The notes under the pieces: model-generated | What the model was told of the DNA's origin: nothing | The model's database searches: none | What the model saw: the letters and a program-made list of their open reading frames with translations, nothing else | From: UMGS172 sp045647525 | GTDB taxonomy: Bacteria > Bacillota > Clostridia > Oscillospirales > Acutalibacteraceae | Length of the DNA stretch: 51,139 nucleotides | Assembly (NCBI GenBank): GCA_045647525.1 | Contig: JAZRMK010000016.1 | Location: 1-51,139, forward strand | Direction: 5' to 3' | Program-made: the position numbers and the translations under genes | In this document: positions 40,161 through 48,492 of the stretch, piece after piece | Numbering within the stretch: the first letter of the stretch is position 1 | Layout: every line of letters begins with the position of its first letter

Positions 40161-41026
40161 TGGCTGACAGTAAGATGAATATTCTCACCAAAGGCATTAT
40201 CAAGGAAAATCCCGTTCTTCGTTTGGTGCTCGGCACATGCCCTACGCTTGCGGTTACAACTGCGGCGTTTAATGGTGTCGGAATGGGTGTTGCCGCAACC
40301 TTGGTGCTTCTTGGCTCTAACGTGGCGATTTCTTTGCTTCGTAATGTAATTCCCGATAAAGTTCGAATTCCTGCGTTTATAACGATAATAGCGGCGTTCG
40401 TTACCGTTATTCAAATGCTTGTTAAGGCGTTTGCACCTGCCGTTGATAAATCTTTGGGCATTTTCCTGCCGTTGATAGTTGTTAACTGTATTATACTTGC
40501 ACGTGCTGAAATGTTCGCTTCCAAAAACAAAGTATTACCTTCTATTCTTGATGCTTTGGGAATGGGCATTGGCTTTACGGCAGCACTTACCCTTATGGGT
40601 ATGATCCGTGAATTGCTTGGCACAGGTTGTATATTTGGAATGACCGTTACCGCAAATGTAATCGAACCGATGTTGATATTTATTCTGCCTCCTGGAGGAT
40701 TTTTTGTGTTCGGTATGTTGGTGGTACTTTCAAACAAGCTTGCCGTTAAAATGGGCAAAAAGCCCGTAAAATCATTGGGTTGCGGAAACTGCAACGGTTG
40801 TGCAGGATGTGATGGATCAGATGATTGCTCGGCAGTGGCTGAGGCTAAAAGTGATAATGGGGCAGTAGGAACTAATATCACGACAAATTCAGAGGTTGCT
40901 GCCGCCGAGGGAGAGAGCTTCCCTGATGATAAGGCGGTTACCGAAATTGCAGCGCCCGAAGGCGATGCAGCTGTTGATGACAGTTTTGATGGTGCAGATA
41001 ATGTTAAGGAAGGGGGAGTTGAGTAA
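40160..41026 (+). CDS. rnfE: Rnf complex subunit E with a cysteine-rich, acidic C-terminal tail
   Basis: A 288-residue protein. Residues 1-205 are a normal RnfE/NqrD with six membrane segments and the two conserved cysteines (C27 in LGTCPTLAV, C110 in VVNCIILARAE) that help bind the membrane [2Fe-2S] cluster between E and A. About 83 residues are extra: CGNCNGCAGCDGSDDC (C208, C211, C214, C217, C223), then a Ser/Ala/Asp/Glu-rich tail. Usual RnfE is about 195-230 long. The tail could bind metal or Fe-S, or be a flexible linker. The gene overlaps rnfA by one base. Confidence 0.94.
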   Translation: MADSKMNILTKGIIKENPVLRLVLGTCPTLAVTTAAFNGVGMGVAATLVLLGSNVAISLLRNVIPDKVRIPAFITIIAAFVTVIQMLVKAFAPAVDKSLGIFLPLIVVNCIILARAEMFASKNKVLPSILDALGMGIGFTAALTLMGMIRELLGTGCIFGMTVTANVIEPMLIFILPPGGFFVFGMLVVLSNKLAVKMGKKPVKSLGCGNCNGCAGCDGSDDCSAVAEAKSDNGAVGTNITTNSEVAAAEGESFPDDKAVTEIAAPEGDAAVDDSFDGADNVKEGGVE

Positions 41027-41634
41027 TGACTGTTCAAAGCATTGTAACAATCATTCTTGCGGGAATCATATCCGAAAATATGGTTCTTTCTAAGTTTTTG
41101 GGAATTTGTCCTTTTCTTGGCGTTTCCAAAAAGACCAATACTGCCGTAAGTATGGGTATTGCAGTAACGTTGGTTATGTTGCTGGCAACGGCGGCTACCT
41201 ACCCCATTCAGCAGTATATTTTAACTCCCAATGACCTTGATTATCTTCAAACGATAGTATTTATTCTTATTATTGCGGCACTTGTTCAGTTGGTTGAAAT
41301 AGTGCTCAAAAAGTATATTCCTCCTCTTTATAAGGCGTTGGGTATCTATTTGCCGCTTATTACCACTAACTGTGCGGTTTTGGGTATCACTGTGCTTAAC
41401 TTCACCAATGCAAGAATTACAAATTACGGTGAAGCATTGTTTAATGCGTTGGGCGCGGGCCTTGGCTTCTTACTTGCAATTTTTATCTTTGCAGGCGTAA
41501 GAGGTCGAATTGAAAAAAGCGACATTCCTGAATCGATGAAAGGTTTGCCGATAACACTTGTATCGGCAGCGATAGTTTCGCTCTCTTTCCTTGGATTTTC
41601 AGGCGTTGTCGATAAGATAGGAGAAGTGATATAA
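41026..41634 (+). CDS. rnfA: Rnf complex subunit A
   Basis: A 202-residue protein with six membrane segments, homologous to NqrE. LSKFLGICPFLGVSKKTN and LPLITTNCAVLGITVLN hold the conserved cysteines that share the membrane [2Fe-2S] cluster with RnfE. The end, VSLSFLGFSGVV, is typical. It has one-base overlaps with rnfE and rnfB, so the operon is tightly coupled in translation. Length is normal. Confidence 0.96.
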   Translation: MTVQSIVTIILAGIISENMVLSKFLGICPFLGVSKKTNTAVSMGIAVTLVMLLATAATYPIQQYILTPNDLDYLQTIVFILIIAALVQLVEIVLKKYIPPLYKALGIYLPLITTNCAVLGITVLNFTNARITNYGEALFNALGAGLGFLLAIFIFAGVRGRIEKSDIPESMKGLPITLVSAAIVSLSFLGFSGVVDKIGEVI

Positions 41635-42422
41635 TGACTCCTATTATCGTATCTGTTATTGTGGTTGGAGTTATCGGTCTTGTGTCAGGTTTGGTTCTGG
41701 CAATTGCCTCTGTGTTGATGGAGGTCAAAACGGACGAGAAGGTTGCTAAACTCCGTGAAATTTTACCAGGTGCAAACTGTGGCGCTTGTGGTTATACCGG
41801 TTGTGACGGCTATGCAGAGGCATTGGCAAAAGGCGAAACAAAACCGGGTCTTTGCGCTCCCGGTGGAGCCGAGATGAACAATAAACTCGGTGAAATACTG
41901 GGTGTAGAAGTAGATATGGCAGAGCCAATGGCGGCATTCGTTATGTGTAACGGAACCTGCGATAAGGTTGGCAATAAGATGTTCTATCAGGGTGTCGATT
42001 CCTGCAAGGGTGCCAATACACTTTATTCGGGAACAAAGGACTGTGATTACGGCTGCTTAGGTTTTGGTGACTGTGAGCGCGCTTGTCCTTACGGCGCCAT
42101 CAAGGTCGAAAACGGTTGCGCTGTTGTTAATACCGAACTTTGCACTGCGTGTAGTGTTTGCGTCAGAAGTTGTCCCAAGGGAATCATTGGACTGTTGCCT
42201 TTGAAGAAGCAGGCAGTGGTTGCCTGTTCCAACAAAGATAAGGGTGCGGTTGCACGTAAAGTGTGTCAGTCGGCGTGTATCGCTTGCGGCAAGTGCGTTA
42301 AGGCTTGTGAGTCGGGTGCAATAAAGGTTGAAAACAATATTTCACGCATTGACTCCGAGAAATGTACCGCTTGCAAGGCTTGCGTTGATGCCTGCCCGAC
42401 ACATTGTATCGTATTTAAATAA
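41634..42422 (+). CDS. rnfB: Rnf complex subunit B (ferredoxin entry subunit)
   Basis: A 262-residue protein. One N-terminal membrane segment (about 4-26) is followed by the Fe-S domain GANCGACGYTGCDGYAEAL and three or more [4Fe-4S] motifs: CLGFGDCERACPYGAI, CTACSVCVRSCPKGI, CIACGKCVKACESGAI and CTACKACVDACPTHCI. It accepts electrons from reduced ferredoxin, including that made or used by the bifurcating hydrogenase. It is the last gene of the operon. I see no strong terminator behind it, only the rpsO promoter. Confidence 0.96.
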   Translation: MTPIIVSVIVVGVIGLVSGLVLAIASVLMEVKTDEKVAKLREILPGANCGACGYTGCDGYAEALAKGETKPGLCAPGGAEMNNKLGEILGVEVDMAEPMAAFVMCNGTCDKVGNKMFYQGVDSCKGANTLYSGTKDCDYGCLGFGDCERACPYGAIKVENGCAVVNTELCTACSVCVRSCPKGIIGLLPLKKQAVVACSNKDKGAVARKVCQSACIACGKCVKACESGAIKVENNISRIDSEKCTACKACVDACPTHCIVFK

Positions 42423-42430
42423 AAAAGTAC

Positions 42431-42459
42431 TTTACAAATTGAAAGCACTGTGCTATAAT
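42431..42459 (+). promoter_or_regulatory. Promoter of rpsO
   Basis: TTTACA (42431-42436), a 17-bp spacer and TATAAT (42454-42459), 111 bases before rpsO. Confidence 0.85.
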
Positions 42460-42462
42460 CAT

Positions 42463-42569
42463 TAGACTACCGTAGTCTGAGTTAATGGAGTAAGCCCGAT
42501 TTATAGGGAATTCACCAACCTTTTGCACGGATTACGGCGAACAAAAATAAGAGAAAGGGTGAAAGTTAA
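42463..42569 (+). promoter_or_regulatory. rpsO (S15) leader
   Basis: A transcribed leader of about 107 bases with a hairpin AGACTA/TAGTCT (42464-42478) followed by a pairing-rich stretch up to the GAAAGGGTGAAAG Shine-Dalgarno site. Firmicutes rpsO leaders are known to bind S15 and repress their own translation. The position and a structured 5' end fit that role; the exact class is not certain. Confidence 0.6.
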
Positions 42570-42833
42570 ATGTTGAAGGAACAGAAGACTCAGATTATTG
42601 CTGAGTACGCAACTCACGAAGGCGACACCGGTTCGCCCGAGGTTCAGATTGCAGTTCTTACCTACCGCATTAACGAGCTTAACGAGCATTTGAAGGCTAA
42701 CCACAATGACCATCATTCTCGTCGTGGCTTGCTTAAAATGGTTGGTCACAGACGTAATCTTCTCGCATACTTGCAGAAGAAAGACATCGAGAGATATCGT
42801 TCTATCGTTGCTCGTCTTGGTCTCCGTAAGTAA
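42570..42833 (+). CDS. rpsO: Ribosomal protein S15
   Basis: An 87-residue protein with the complete S15 pattern: EQKTQIIAEYATHEGDTGSPEVQIAVLTYRINELNEHLK covers the first half, then HHSRRGLLKMVGHRRNLLAYL and IERYRSIVARLGLRK. It binds 16S rRNA early in assembly of the 30S subunit. As in most bacteria it precedes pnp. A terminator follows. Confidence 0.98.
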   Translation: MLKEQKTQIIAEYATHEGDTGSPEVQIAVLTYRINELNEHLKANHNDHHSRRGLLKMVGHRRNLLAYLQKKDIERYRSIVARLGLRK

Positions 42834-42844
42834 TTCAAAACACC

Positions 42845-42877
42845 GCCGGCCGAATATTCTTTCGGTCGGCTTGTTTT
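42845..42877 (+). terminator. Terminator after rpsO
   Basis: GCCGGCCGAA (42845-42854) pairs with TTCGGTCGGC (42861-42870), one G-U pair, then TTGTTTTA. It may be partial, allowing some readthrough into pnp. Confidence 0.85.
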
Positions 42878-42956
42878 AGTTATCGGAGAGGTATTATTTT
42901 GGCTAAAAATTTGAAAAAAGCCGCAAAAAATAGGTGATTACGGGATAAAATGCGTA

Positions 42957-43013
42957 GTTTTAGCAGTTGTTCGGGCATCTGAAAATTTCAGGTTTCGGAA
43001 CTATTGCTAAACC
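42957..43013 (+). promoter_or_regulatory. Long hairpin in the pnp leader
   Basis: GTTTTAGCAGTTGTTC (from about 42957) folds back on GAACTATTGCTAAAC (ending 43012), with an inner stem CATCTGAAA/TTTCAGGT. A long, imperfect leader stem before pnp is where RNase III cuts and PNPase autoregulates in other bacteria. Confidence 0.5.
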
Positions 43014-43052
43014 GCACCCCCGTAAGATATAAAAAATATGGAGGTAAAACAA

Positions 43053-45269
43053 ATGAGTATGAGTCCTAAAATGCAGTTCACAGAGCACAAGGTTTACGAA
43101 ACTACCTTGGCAGGCAGACCTTTGAAGTTGGAAACCGGTATGATGTGCGGTCTTTCCAATGCTTCTGTTATGGCCACCTATGGCGAAACCACAGTTCTCT
43201 GTAACGTAACTGCTTCCGCAAAACCCAGAGAAGGTGTTGATTTCTTCCCGTTGTCTGTTGACTATGAGGAAAAAATGTATTCAGTAGGCCGCATCCCCGG
43301 TTCTTTCCAGCGTCGTGAGTCAAGACCCAGTGAAAAGGCTATTCTCACATCACGTTGCATCGACCGTCCTATCCGTCCCTTGTTCCCTAAGGATATGAGA
43401 AATGACTGCTCGGTAGTTGCTACCGTTATGTCGGTTGATCCCGATTGCAGCCCCGAAGTTACTGCAATGATCGGTGTTTCAGCAGCTATCGCTATTTCTG
43501 ACATTCCCTGGGCAGGTCCTGTCAGCGGTGTTAAGATCGGTCTTGTTGACGGTGAAATCGTTATCAACCCTACCTTAGAGCAGAGAGCTAAGAGCGAAAT
43601 GGATGTAACAGTTGCATCGACCGGTGAACTTGTTGCTATGATCGAAGCTGGTGCAAACGAGGTTGAAGACGACCTTATGTTTGAAGCTATTATGAAGGCT
43701 CACGAAGTAAACAAGGAAGTTGTCAGCTTCATTAACGGTATTGTGGCAGAGATCGGCAAACCTAAGTTTGAGTTTGAGTCCAACGATCCCGATCCTGCAA
43801 TTATGGAAGAAATTGAGAACTTCTGCATTGAAGATGTTAAGAAGGCTCTTGATACTGACGATAAAAATGTCCGCGATGCTGCACTTCTTCCTATTTATGA
43901 CGCAGTTCACGAAAAGTTTGACGAGCGTTTTGAAGGCAAAGAAGCTAAGCTTGATGAAATTATGTATCTCGTTCAGAAGCACGTTGTTCGCGCATGGCTT
44001 AAAGACGAGCATAAGCGTGTTGACGGACGTAGCATTGATGAGATCCGTCCCTTGAACGCAATGGTCGATCTTCTTCCCAGAGTTCACGGTTCAGGTATGT
44101 TCACCCGTGGTCAGACACAGGTTCTTTCGGTAACAACTCTTGCACCCGTAAGTGAGTCACAGAAACTCGACGGTCTTGACGAAGAAACCGAAAAGAGATA
44201 TATTCACCACTACAACTTCCCGTCCTACTCCGTAGGTGAGACCAAGCCTTCACGTGGCCCCGGCCGTCGTGAGATCGGTCACGGTGCTTTGGCAGAACGT
44301 GCATTGTTGCCCGTTATTCCTTCGGTTGATGAGTTCCCTTACACCATTCGTGTTGTATCTGAGGTTCTTTCTTCCAACGGTTCTACTTCACAGGGTTCTA
44401 TTTGCGGTTCAACCTTGTCACTTATGGCAGCAGGCGTTCCTATTAAGGCTCCCGTAGCAGGTATTTCCTGCGGTCTTATCACCGGTGACGAGGGTGTTCA
44501 CGGTGACTTTATGGCCATGATCGACATTCAGGGTCTTGAAGACTTGTATGGCGATATGGACTTTAAGGTAGCGGGTACTAAGAAGGGTATTACCGCTATC
44601 CAGATGGACCTTAAAGTACATGGTCTTACTCCTGAAATTATTAAGGAAGCTTTTGCCAAGACTAATAAGGCAAGAAATTACATTCTTGATGAAATAATGC
44701 TTCCTGTTATCCCTGAACCCAGAAAGGAACTTTCTAAGTTCGCTCCCAAGATGCTTACTATGTCTATCAACCCCGAGAAGATCGGTGATGTTATCGGTAA
44801 GCAGGGTAAGGTTATCCAGAAGTTGCAGGAACTCTTTGAGTGTACCATCAGCATTGAGGAAGACGGAAGAGTATTTATCGCAACTCTTGACACCGATAAG
44901 GGCAACGCTGTTATGGGTGTTATCGAGATTATTGCAAACGGTCCCGAAGTAGGTGCTTTCTATCAGGGTACTGTTACCAGAATTATGGAGTTTGGTGCAT
45001 TTGTTGAAATTGCACCCGGTGTTGAAGGTCTTGTTCACGTAAGCAAACTCGATGTAAAGCGTGTCGAGAAGGTAGAAGATGTTGTTACCGTAGGCGATAT
45101 CATTAAGGTAAAGGTTACCGAGATCGACGACCGTGACAGAATCAACCTTTCCCGCCGTGATGCTTTGGTTGAACTTGACGGTGCAGTTGTTGAGGCAGGC
45201 GCAGACGAAGAACACGAGCGCAAGCCCAGACGTGACGGCAACCGCGCAGGTTTCAGAGGCAGAAGATAA
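43053..45269 (+). CDS. pnp: Polyribonucleotide nucleotidyltransferase (PNPase)
   Basis: ATG 43053 lies eight bases after GGAGG, giving 738 residues. Two RNase PH-like domains come first (SVDYEEKMYSVGRIPGSFQRRESRPSEKAILTSRCIDRPIRPLFP region, and YNFPSYSVGETKPSRGPGRREIGHGALAERAL region), linked by a helical domain. The catalytic residues around GDMDFKVAGTKKGITAIQMDLKV are in place. KH (IGDVIGKQGKVIQKLQE) and S1 (GAFVEIAPGVEGLVHVSKL) domains close the protein. It degrades RNA 3' to 5' with phosphate. It follows rpsO and is followed by a strong terminator. Confidence 0.98.
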   Translation: MSMSPKMQFTEHKVYETTLAGRPLKLETGMMCGLSNASVMATYGETTVLCNVTASAKPREGVDFFPLSVDYEEKMYSVGRIPGSFQRRESRPSEKAILTSRCIDRPIRPLFPKDMRNDCSVVATVMSVDPDCSPEVTAMIGVSAAIAISDIPWAGPVSGVKIGLVDGEIVINPTLEQRAKSEMDVTVASTGELVAMIEAGANEVEDDLMFEAIMKAHEVNKEVVSFINGIVAEIGKPKFEFESNDPDPAIMEEIENFCIEDVKKALDTDDKNVRDAALLPIYDAVHEKFDERFEGKEAKLDEIMYLVQKHVVRAWLKDEHKRVDGRSIDEIRPLNAMVDLLPRVHGSGMFTRGQTQVLSVTTLAPVSESQKLDGLDEETEKRYIHHYNFPSYSVGETKPSRGPGRREIGHGALAERALLPVIPSVDEFPYTIRVVSEVLSSNGSTSQGSICGSTLSLMAAGVPIKAPVAGISCGLITGDEGVHGDFMAMIDIQGLEDLYGDMDFKVAGTKKGITAIQMDLKVHGLTPEIIKEAFAKTNKARNYILDEIMLPVIPEPRKELSKFAPKMLTMSINPEKIGDVIGKQGKVIQKLQELFECTISIEEDGRVFIATLDTDKGNAVMGVIEIIANGPEVGAFYQGTVTRIMEFGAFVEIAPGVEGLVHVSKLDVKRVEKVEDVVTVGDIIKVKVTEIDDRDRINLSRRDALVELDGAVVEAGADEEHERKPRRDGNRAGFRGRR

Positions 45270-45281
45270 TTTGTAGAACTA

Positions 45282-45322
45282 AAACAGGCACTGTCCTTTT
45301 GGACAGTGCCTGTTTGCTTTTG
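45282..45322 (+). terminator. Terminator after pnp
   Basis: A 15-bp perfect stem (45282-45296 with 45301-45315), TTTT loop and GCTTTTG tail. Confidence 0.93.
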
Positions 45323-45378
45323 CGAATGATTAAAAAATTTGAGCAGTACTGAATGCAGTTTGAAGTTGAGAAGCACCA

Positions 45379-45460
45379 CCGTCATACTGAACGCAAGTGA
45401 AGGATCCCGTGGGTGCAAGATAGAGCCGAGGGATTCTTGCGTTTCGCCCCAGAATGACAG
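45379..45460. repeat. Palindromic extragenic repeat (GTCAT...ATGAC type)
   Basis: An 82-base imperfect palindrome. Outer arms CCGTCATACTG and CAGAATGACAG pair at nine of eleven positions; inner arms AAGGATCCC and GGGATTCTT at eight of nine. It resembles the family of extragenic repeats with GTCATTCTGAGCG ends known from many genomes. The gap 45323-45564 holds only this repeat and the HD-gene promoter. Confidence 0.65.
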
Positions 45461-45506
45461 TAAAAGTCGGTAATCGATGTTTTAACGCAGGTAATTTTCA
45501 ATTCTG

Positions 45507-45535
45507 TTGACTCGATGGCGGTTTAGTGCTATCAT
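45507..45535 (+). promoter_or_regulatory. Promoter of the HD-domain gene
   Basis: TTGACT (45507-45512), a 17-bp spacer and TATCAT (45530-45535), 29 bases before ATG 45565. Confidence 0.75.
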
Positions 45536-45564
45536 TTATATAACAAATTAAAGGAGTGTGCCTT

Positions 45565-47265
45565 ATGAAGTCGCCTATCGAAATCCAAGATCTTAGTTTG
45601 GATAATACCGGATATGCAGAATTTAACAAAAGAACAGATGTGTTTGTTGCAAAAATGTTGTCGGACTACACTCCTACTAACTATCGAGAGATAAAGGTTA
45701 TTCACGACCCTGTCTGGGGCACGATGAAGTTTTATCCTTGGGAATTGCAGATTTTGGATTCACCCTTGTTGCAAAGGTTGCGCAACATAAATCAGTTGGG
45801 GTTAGTTGTCTTGACCTATCCTTCGGCCCATCATTCACGCTTTGAACATACTTTGGGTGTGACTGCGCTAATTTCAAAGATGGTTGACAGCATTAACGAC
45901 GGTTACCGCCCTGAACTTTGCTCAGAAAATGATAGAATAATAGGCTTTGCAGATGTTCATAAGCTGCGTCTTGCCGCACTTTTGCATGATATAGGCCACT
46001 GTTTTTTCTCACACTTGTCGGAAAAAATGTATAGTGAGACCGAGGAGTTTACGGCTTTAAAAAAATCCTTTGAAATCTTTAAAAATGCACAACCTCACGA
46101 AATAATGGGTTATGTTGTAATAAATACAAAGGCTTTCAAAAATTTCTTTAAATCAAGCATCGCTTATCCTGACACGTTTTGTTCAGACGCTGATGCTGAT
46201 ATATTTTTTGATGATATTGGCAGAATGATTGTCGGCGCACCTATTGAAAAACTGTATAATATGAACGGCAAAATGGTTTGCAAAAACTATATGACCGAGA
46301 TGATAAACGGTCAGTTTGATGCAGATGCTCTGGATTACCTGCGTCGCGACAGTTACATTACGGGACTGTCGTTGACCTACCATATTGACCGTTTCCTTTA
46401 TAAGATAAAACTTATTGACAGAACGGAAACTATCAACGGGGAAGAAGTGGTCTGCCGACATCTGACGGTGCCGATTTCGGGCGTTTCAACTGTTGAGGAG
46501 ATGATTTTCGGCAAGCAGATGTTGACGAGGTATGTGTATCAGCATCAAAAGGTGCTGGCAGCAGATGCACTCGTGTATGATATTGTCGGTGGACTTAAAG
46601 CGAACAATAAACTCGGGCACCCTTGCGATTACCTCTATTATTGTGATGATGATATTTATAAAATTTACGATGAAAGTGGAGATAGTGACTTACGCGTTCC
46701 TGCTTTTTATATGCAGGTTCATAAGGATTCGACCAAAAAGATTTCCGACGTCGTAAAGCAGATAAAAATGCGAGACCTGCCAAAGAAGGCGTTGGTTATA
46801 AACGTGTCAAATATCGCTTCGATAAACGGAAAGAAGGACTTTTCTCTTATCGAAGCCTATGAGACGGTAAAATCGGTTATGCTTGGCGGCGGTTTCAGAA
46901 AAGAAGTACTGAAAAGAGCACGCAAACTGAGAAAAGAAAATAACGGTGATGCAGAAGATATAGACCTTTTTGACATTTTCTATTCTGTACCCAAACCCGT
47001 AACAACAAAGAATTACACCGATTTGACCGTGGTCACCGATGATGACAGATTCGTGGAACTCAGTGAAGTTGCTAATTTGAACCGTTGGGCAGGGGAATTT
47101 TCGGGCAGAGTCTGGAATAGTTACGTTTTCTGTTCGGCAAGGTTTGTACCTGTTGTTCATCTTGCCGCCAAGTCGGTCTTAGAAGAAAATGGTGTTGAAT
47201 TTTTCTCAGAAAGACTTTATGACGGCTTGAAACATCACGAAAAAATTGAACGGTTGTTAAAGTGA
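45565..47265 (+). CDS. HD-superfamily phosphohydrolase (SAMHD1/dGTPase-like)
   Basis: ATG 45565 is eight bases after AAGGAG; an upstream GTG overlaps that site. The 566-residue protein has the HD metal site: H95 in SRFEHTLGV, H141-D142 in LLHDIGH, then H145 and H150, and a DADALDYLRRD helix (252-262) that gives the last Asp. The pattern is that of COG1078 enzymes and SAMHD1. Substrates may be dNTPs, but nucleotide signals are also possible. About 200 C-terminal residues are unassigned. It is transcribed with the membrane hydrolase 13 bases downstream. Confidence 0.88.
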   Translation: MKSPIEIQDLSLDNTGYAEFNKRTDVFVAKMLSDYTPTNYREIKVIHDPVWGTMKFYPWELQILDSPLLQRLRNINQLGLVVLTYPSAHHSRFEHTLGVTALISKMVDSINDGYRPELCSENDRIIGFADVHKLRLAALLHDIGHCFFSHLSEKMYSETEEFTALKKSFEIFKNAQPHEIMGYVVINTKAFKNFFKSSIAYPDTFCSDADADIFFDDIGRMIVGAPIEKLYNMNGKMVCKNYMTEMINGQFDADALDYLRRDSYITGLSLTYHIDRFLYKIKLIDRTETINGEEVVCRHLTVPISGVSTVEEMIFGKQMLTRYVYQHQKVLAADALVYDIVGGLKANNKLGHPCDYLYYCDDDIYKIYDESGDSDLRVPAFYMQVHKDSTKKISDVVKQIKMRDLPKKALVINVSNIASINGKKDFSLIEAYETVKSVMLGGGFRKEVLKRARKLRKENNGDAEDIDLFDIFYSVPKPVTTKNYTDLTVVTDDDRFVELSEVANLNRWAGEFSGRVWNSYVFCSARFVPVVHLAAKSVLEENGVEFFSERLYDGLKHHEKIERLLK

Positions 47266-47278
47266 TCGGAGGATACAG

Positions 47279-48208
47279 ATGGTTTGGTTTGTATGTATAG
47301 CGGCAGTTCTTATCTTCTTTTTGCTGCTGGAATATACAATGTATTGCTACGCATTTAAAAGAAACAGACGTCGTGAGGCGGATGATTTTGAAATCCCGTC
47401 CGACGCACAGTACACGCAGTTTAAGGAAAAAATAGTTGAAAGTGTAAGCATAGCTAAAAGTTTTCAGTACGAAATGGTGGGCATAATCTCTTACGATGGA
47501 TTAAAACTTTCGGGCAGATATTATAATTTCGGTCAAAACGGGCAACTGGTGATATTTTTTCACGGGTATAGGAGCAGTGCTATCCGCGATGGGAATGGCA
47601 TTTTGAGTATATGTCGAGACAAAGGATATGACATTCTGGTTGTCGACCAACGCGCTCACGGACAAAGTGAAGGAAGAACAATAACCTTCGGCATAAAAGA
47701 AAGATTCGACTGTTTAAGTTGGGTGGATTTTGCTATTCGCAATTTCGGTCGGGATACAAAAATCGTGCTCATGGGACTTTCTATGGGTGCTGCTACTGTT
47801 ATGATGGCATCTGACAAGGTGCCCCAAAACGCAAAATGCATTATTGAAGATTGTGGCTATTCGTCACCGCGTGACATATTGGGTTCGGCAATAAAGAAGA
47901 TGCGTTTGCCGATTTGGTTGGTTTACCCGTTGTTGAAAATGAGTGCAATTATTTTCGGTGGGTTTAATCCGGATTCATTCTCTGCAAAGCGTGCATTGAA
48001 AAATGCACAGGTTCCTATAATAATGATTCACGGCGAAGCCGATAGATTGGTGCCGTGTTATATGTGCCGTGAGTGTAGAGAAGCGTGTTCTTCCGAGGTG
48101 ACCATGGTCACCTTTGGTGACGCAGGGCACGGAATGAGCTATTATATGGACAATGAATGTTATATAAATTTAGTTTGTGAAAATTTGAAAAAAGCTTTTA
48201 ATTTGTAA
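47279..48208 (+). CDS. Membrane-anchored alpha/beta hydrolase
   Basis: A 309-residue serine hydrolase. Residues 2-24 are a hydrophobic anchor (VWFVCIAAVLIFFLLLEY). The oxyanion region is IFFHGYRSS. The triad is S168 in GLSMG, D255 in HGEADRLVP and H284 in DAGHG. The family (BAAT/YqkD-like) acts on esters or peptides; the substrate is unknown. Cysteines cluster around CYMCRECREAC near residue 260-270, which is unusual for the family. GGAGG lies about seven bases before the ATG. It is probably in one operon with the HD protein. Confidence 0.88.
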   Translation: MVWFVCIAAVLIFFLLLEYTMYCYAFKRNRRREADDFEIPSDAQYTQFKEKIVESVSIAKSFQYEMVGIISYDGLKLSGRYYNFGQNGQLVIFFHGYRSSAIRDGNGILSICRDKGYDILVVDQRAHGQSEGRTITFGIKERFDCLSWVDFAIRNFGRDTKIVLMGLSMGAATVMMASDKVPQNAKCIIEDCGYSSPRDILGSAIKKMRLPIWLVYPLLKMSAIIFGGFNPDSFSAKRALKNAQVPIIMIHGEADRLVPCYMCRECREACSSEVTMVTFGDAGHGMSYYMDNECYINLVCENLKKAFNL

Positions 48209-48225
48209 AATATTGAAAATTTTTG

Positions 48226-48254
48226 TTGACAGGATAAAAACAGTGTGGTATAAT
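48226..48254 (+). promoter_or_regulatory. Promoter of the glycine riboswitch and symporter
   Basis: TTGACA (48226-48231), a 17-bp spacer and TATAAT (48249-48254): both hexamers and spacing are full consensus. Confidence 0.93.
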
Positions 48255-48261
48255 CACTCAC

Positions 48262-48395
48262 ATATTAGCCCGTGGAAACCATCGGAATGAAAAAACCGAT
48301 GGCAGAGGGGACTCTGGAGAATCCCAGTTTTTTGGGTGCCGAAGGTGCAAGGATTTTGAAAAAATCCGAATCTCTCAGGCAAAAGGATAGAGTTA
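48262..48395 (+). ncRNA. Glycine riboswitch, single aptamer with a 5' partner hairpin
   Basis: The aptamer core is plain: GACTCTGGAGAATCCC, GGTGCCGAAGGTGCAA, then CTCTCAGGCAAAAGGATAGAGT, with P1 formed by ACTCT near 48311 and AGAGT near 48389. Only one full aptamer is present. Upstream lies a hairpin CCATCGG/CCGATGG (48279-48302) that can be the reduced partner (ghost) aptamer, the layout of type 2 singlets. An intrinsic terminator 50 bases downstream is the expression platform. It controls the AGCS symporter gene. By analogy with type 2 singlets before transporters, glycine should switch expression off, which is inference. Confidence 0.92.
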
Positions 48396-48443
48396 AATGA
48401 CTTTTATATTTTAAAGGTTTATTTAGTATTCTTGTATTCTTTG

Positions 48444-48472
48444 GAGTCGTCGTTTTTTGCGGCGACTTTTAT
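48444..48472 (+). terminator. Riboswitch-controlled terminator
   Basis: AGTCGTCG (48445-48452) pairs with CGGCGACT (48460-48467), one G-U pair, then TTTATTATTTT. It sits between aptamer and symporter start, so it acts as attenuator. Confidence 0.82.
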
Positions 48473-48492
48473 TATTTTAGGAGGGTTCTTTT

